Made by a program: the position numbers and the translations under genes. This document shows, one piece after another, positions 63,745 through 64,000 of a stretch of 64,000 nt of DNA. The stretch spans positions 311,923 to 375,922 of the forward strand of contig NZ_LMPC01000001.1 of assembly GCF_001423745.1 (NCBI RefSeq), given 5' to 3'. The stretch's first letter is position 1. Each line of letters begins with the position of its first letter. Under the pieces are notes generated by a model. It had not been told where the DNA came from and ran no database searches. It saw nothing but the letters and a program-made list of their open reading frames with translations. Source of the stretch: Arthrobacter sp. Leaf337. Lineage in GTDB: Bacteria; Actinomycetota; Actinomycetes; Actinomycetales; Micrococcaceae.

Positions 63745-63793
63745 GCACAGGCCGGCTTCCCCGTCCTCGCGGAGGGGGAAAGCCGGCCTGTGC
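63745..63793. terminator. Terminator of the right-edge minus-strand gene
   Basis: GCACAGGCCGGCTT(T)CCCC pairs with its complement ending at 63793 around a short loop; 37 bp beyond the stop at 63830. Confidence 0.8.
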
Positions 63794-63829
63794 GGGCCTG
63801 CAGGCTATCGGGAGCCTGCAGGCGCCTGG

Positions 63830-64000
63830 TCAGTTGCTTGGAGAGGGCGACGGCGTCGCCGCAGCTGAGGGGGCAGCCGTGGGAGCCGGAGTGGGTGAAG
63901 CACTTGCTGCGCCGAGTTTCGCTTCGGCGTCGATCGCCTTCTGCAGTGCCGCGGACAACTTCTTCTGCTGCTCTCCGTAGGCGGCGAAATCACCCTTCGC
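63830..64000 (-). CDS. 3' end of a probable UPF0182 family membrane protein
   Basis: The last 56 codons of a minus-strand gene that continues beyond the window: GDFAAYGEQQKKLSAALQKA, then an Ala/Pro/Ser/Thr-rich tail ending TPSPSPSN. The phrase GDFAAYGEQQKKL is typical, from general knowledge, of the C-terminus of UPF0182 proteins. Too little is visible to be certain. Confidence 0.45.
   Translation of the reverse strand, partial: AKGDFAAYGEQQKKLSAALQKAIDAEAKLGAASASPTPAPTAAPSAAATPSPSPSN

Overview
The window is a high-GC actinobacterial chromosome segment, most likely from Arthrobacter, Pseudarthrobacter or a close relative in the Micrococcaceae. The genus call is an inference. It rests on the order mtrA-mtrB-lpqB-comF-hpf-secA with an Rv3235-family gene next to secA, a SigK/RskA pair, a MoxR/DUF58/DUF4350 operon and the codon bias. 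Most of the window is ordinary chromosome. The clear accessory insertion is at 2.05-8.5 kb.

Left end (1-10.7 kb): a CpaE/MinD-like ATPase (cut by the window edge) and a SAF-domain protein form a minus-strand operon. They diverge from a small excisionase-type helix-turn-helix gene that a 6.45-kb Tn554-like element has split in two. The element carries tnpA, tnpB and tnpC (two tyrosine recombinases plus a DUF6262/TnpC-like protein), a complete recoded paralogue of the HTH gene it destroyed, two small membrane proteins and a decayed membrane-protein gene. Its two ends, joined, would form a perfect 22-bp palindromic attachment site. Beyond it lie a conserved hypothetical, a striking ~10-bp-periodic CAA array, a LysM protein and an Rv3235-family protein.

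10.8-29.3 kb: secA, a YcaQ-type DNA glycosylase, the hibernation factor hpf, comF, and lpqB-mtrB-mtrA (cell-envelope two-component system), all on the minus strand. Divergent from these runs a six-gene operon: GPDPase-type membrane protein, DUF4129, DUF4350, MoxR, DUF58, DUF4166. A MetE-like protein without zinc ligands and a chorismate mutase follow.

29.4-46.7 kb: a dpp-type peptide ABC transporter operon; a metacaspase-like protease convergent with a thermolysin-like HExxH peptidase; mnmA and a cysteine desulfurase (tRNA thiolation); a ferredoxin-reductase-like flavoprotein; an EamA exporter; an ArsR-like regulator with a Cys cluster divergent from a DoxX-like protein; a lipoprotein; a lipid kinase; and a DnaJ protein with a degenerate NERD-like tail.

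46.8-64 kb: trmL, sigK-rskA (with a SigK-like promoter), gntK-gntP for gluconate, etfB-etfA with a PIG-L deacetylase, an HtrA protease, a TPM-domain protein with a PspA protein, a broken SGNH hydrolase, a photolyase, a cytochrome b-type membrane protein, two initiator tRNA-Met genes and the 3' end of a probable UPF0182 gene. Several GC-rich minisatellites and strong terminator hairpins punctuate this part.
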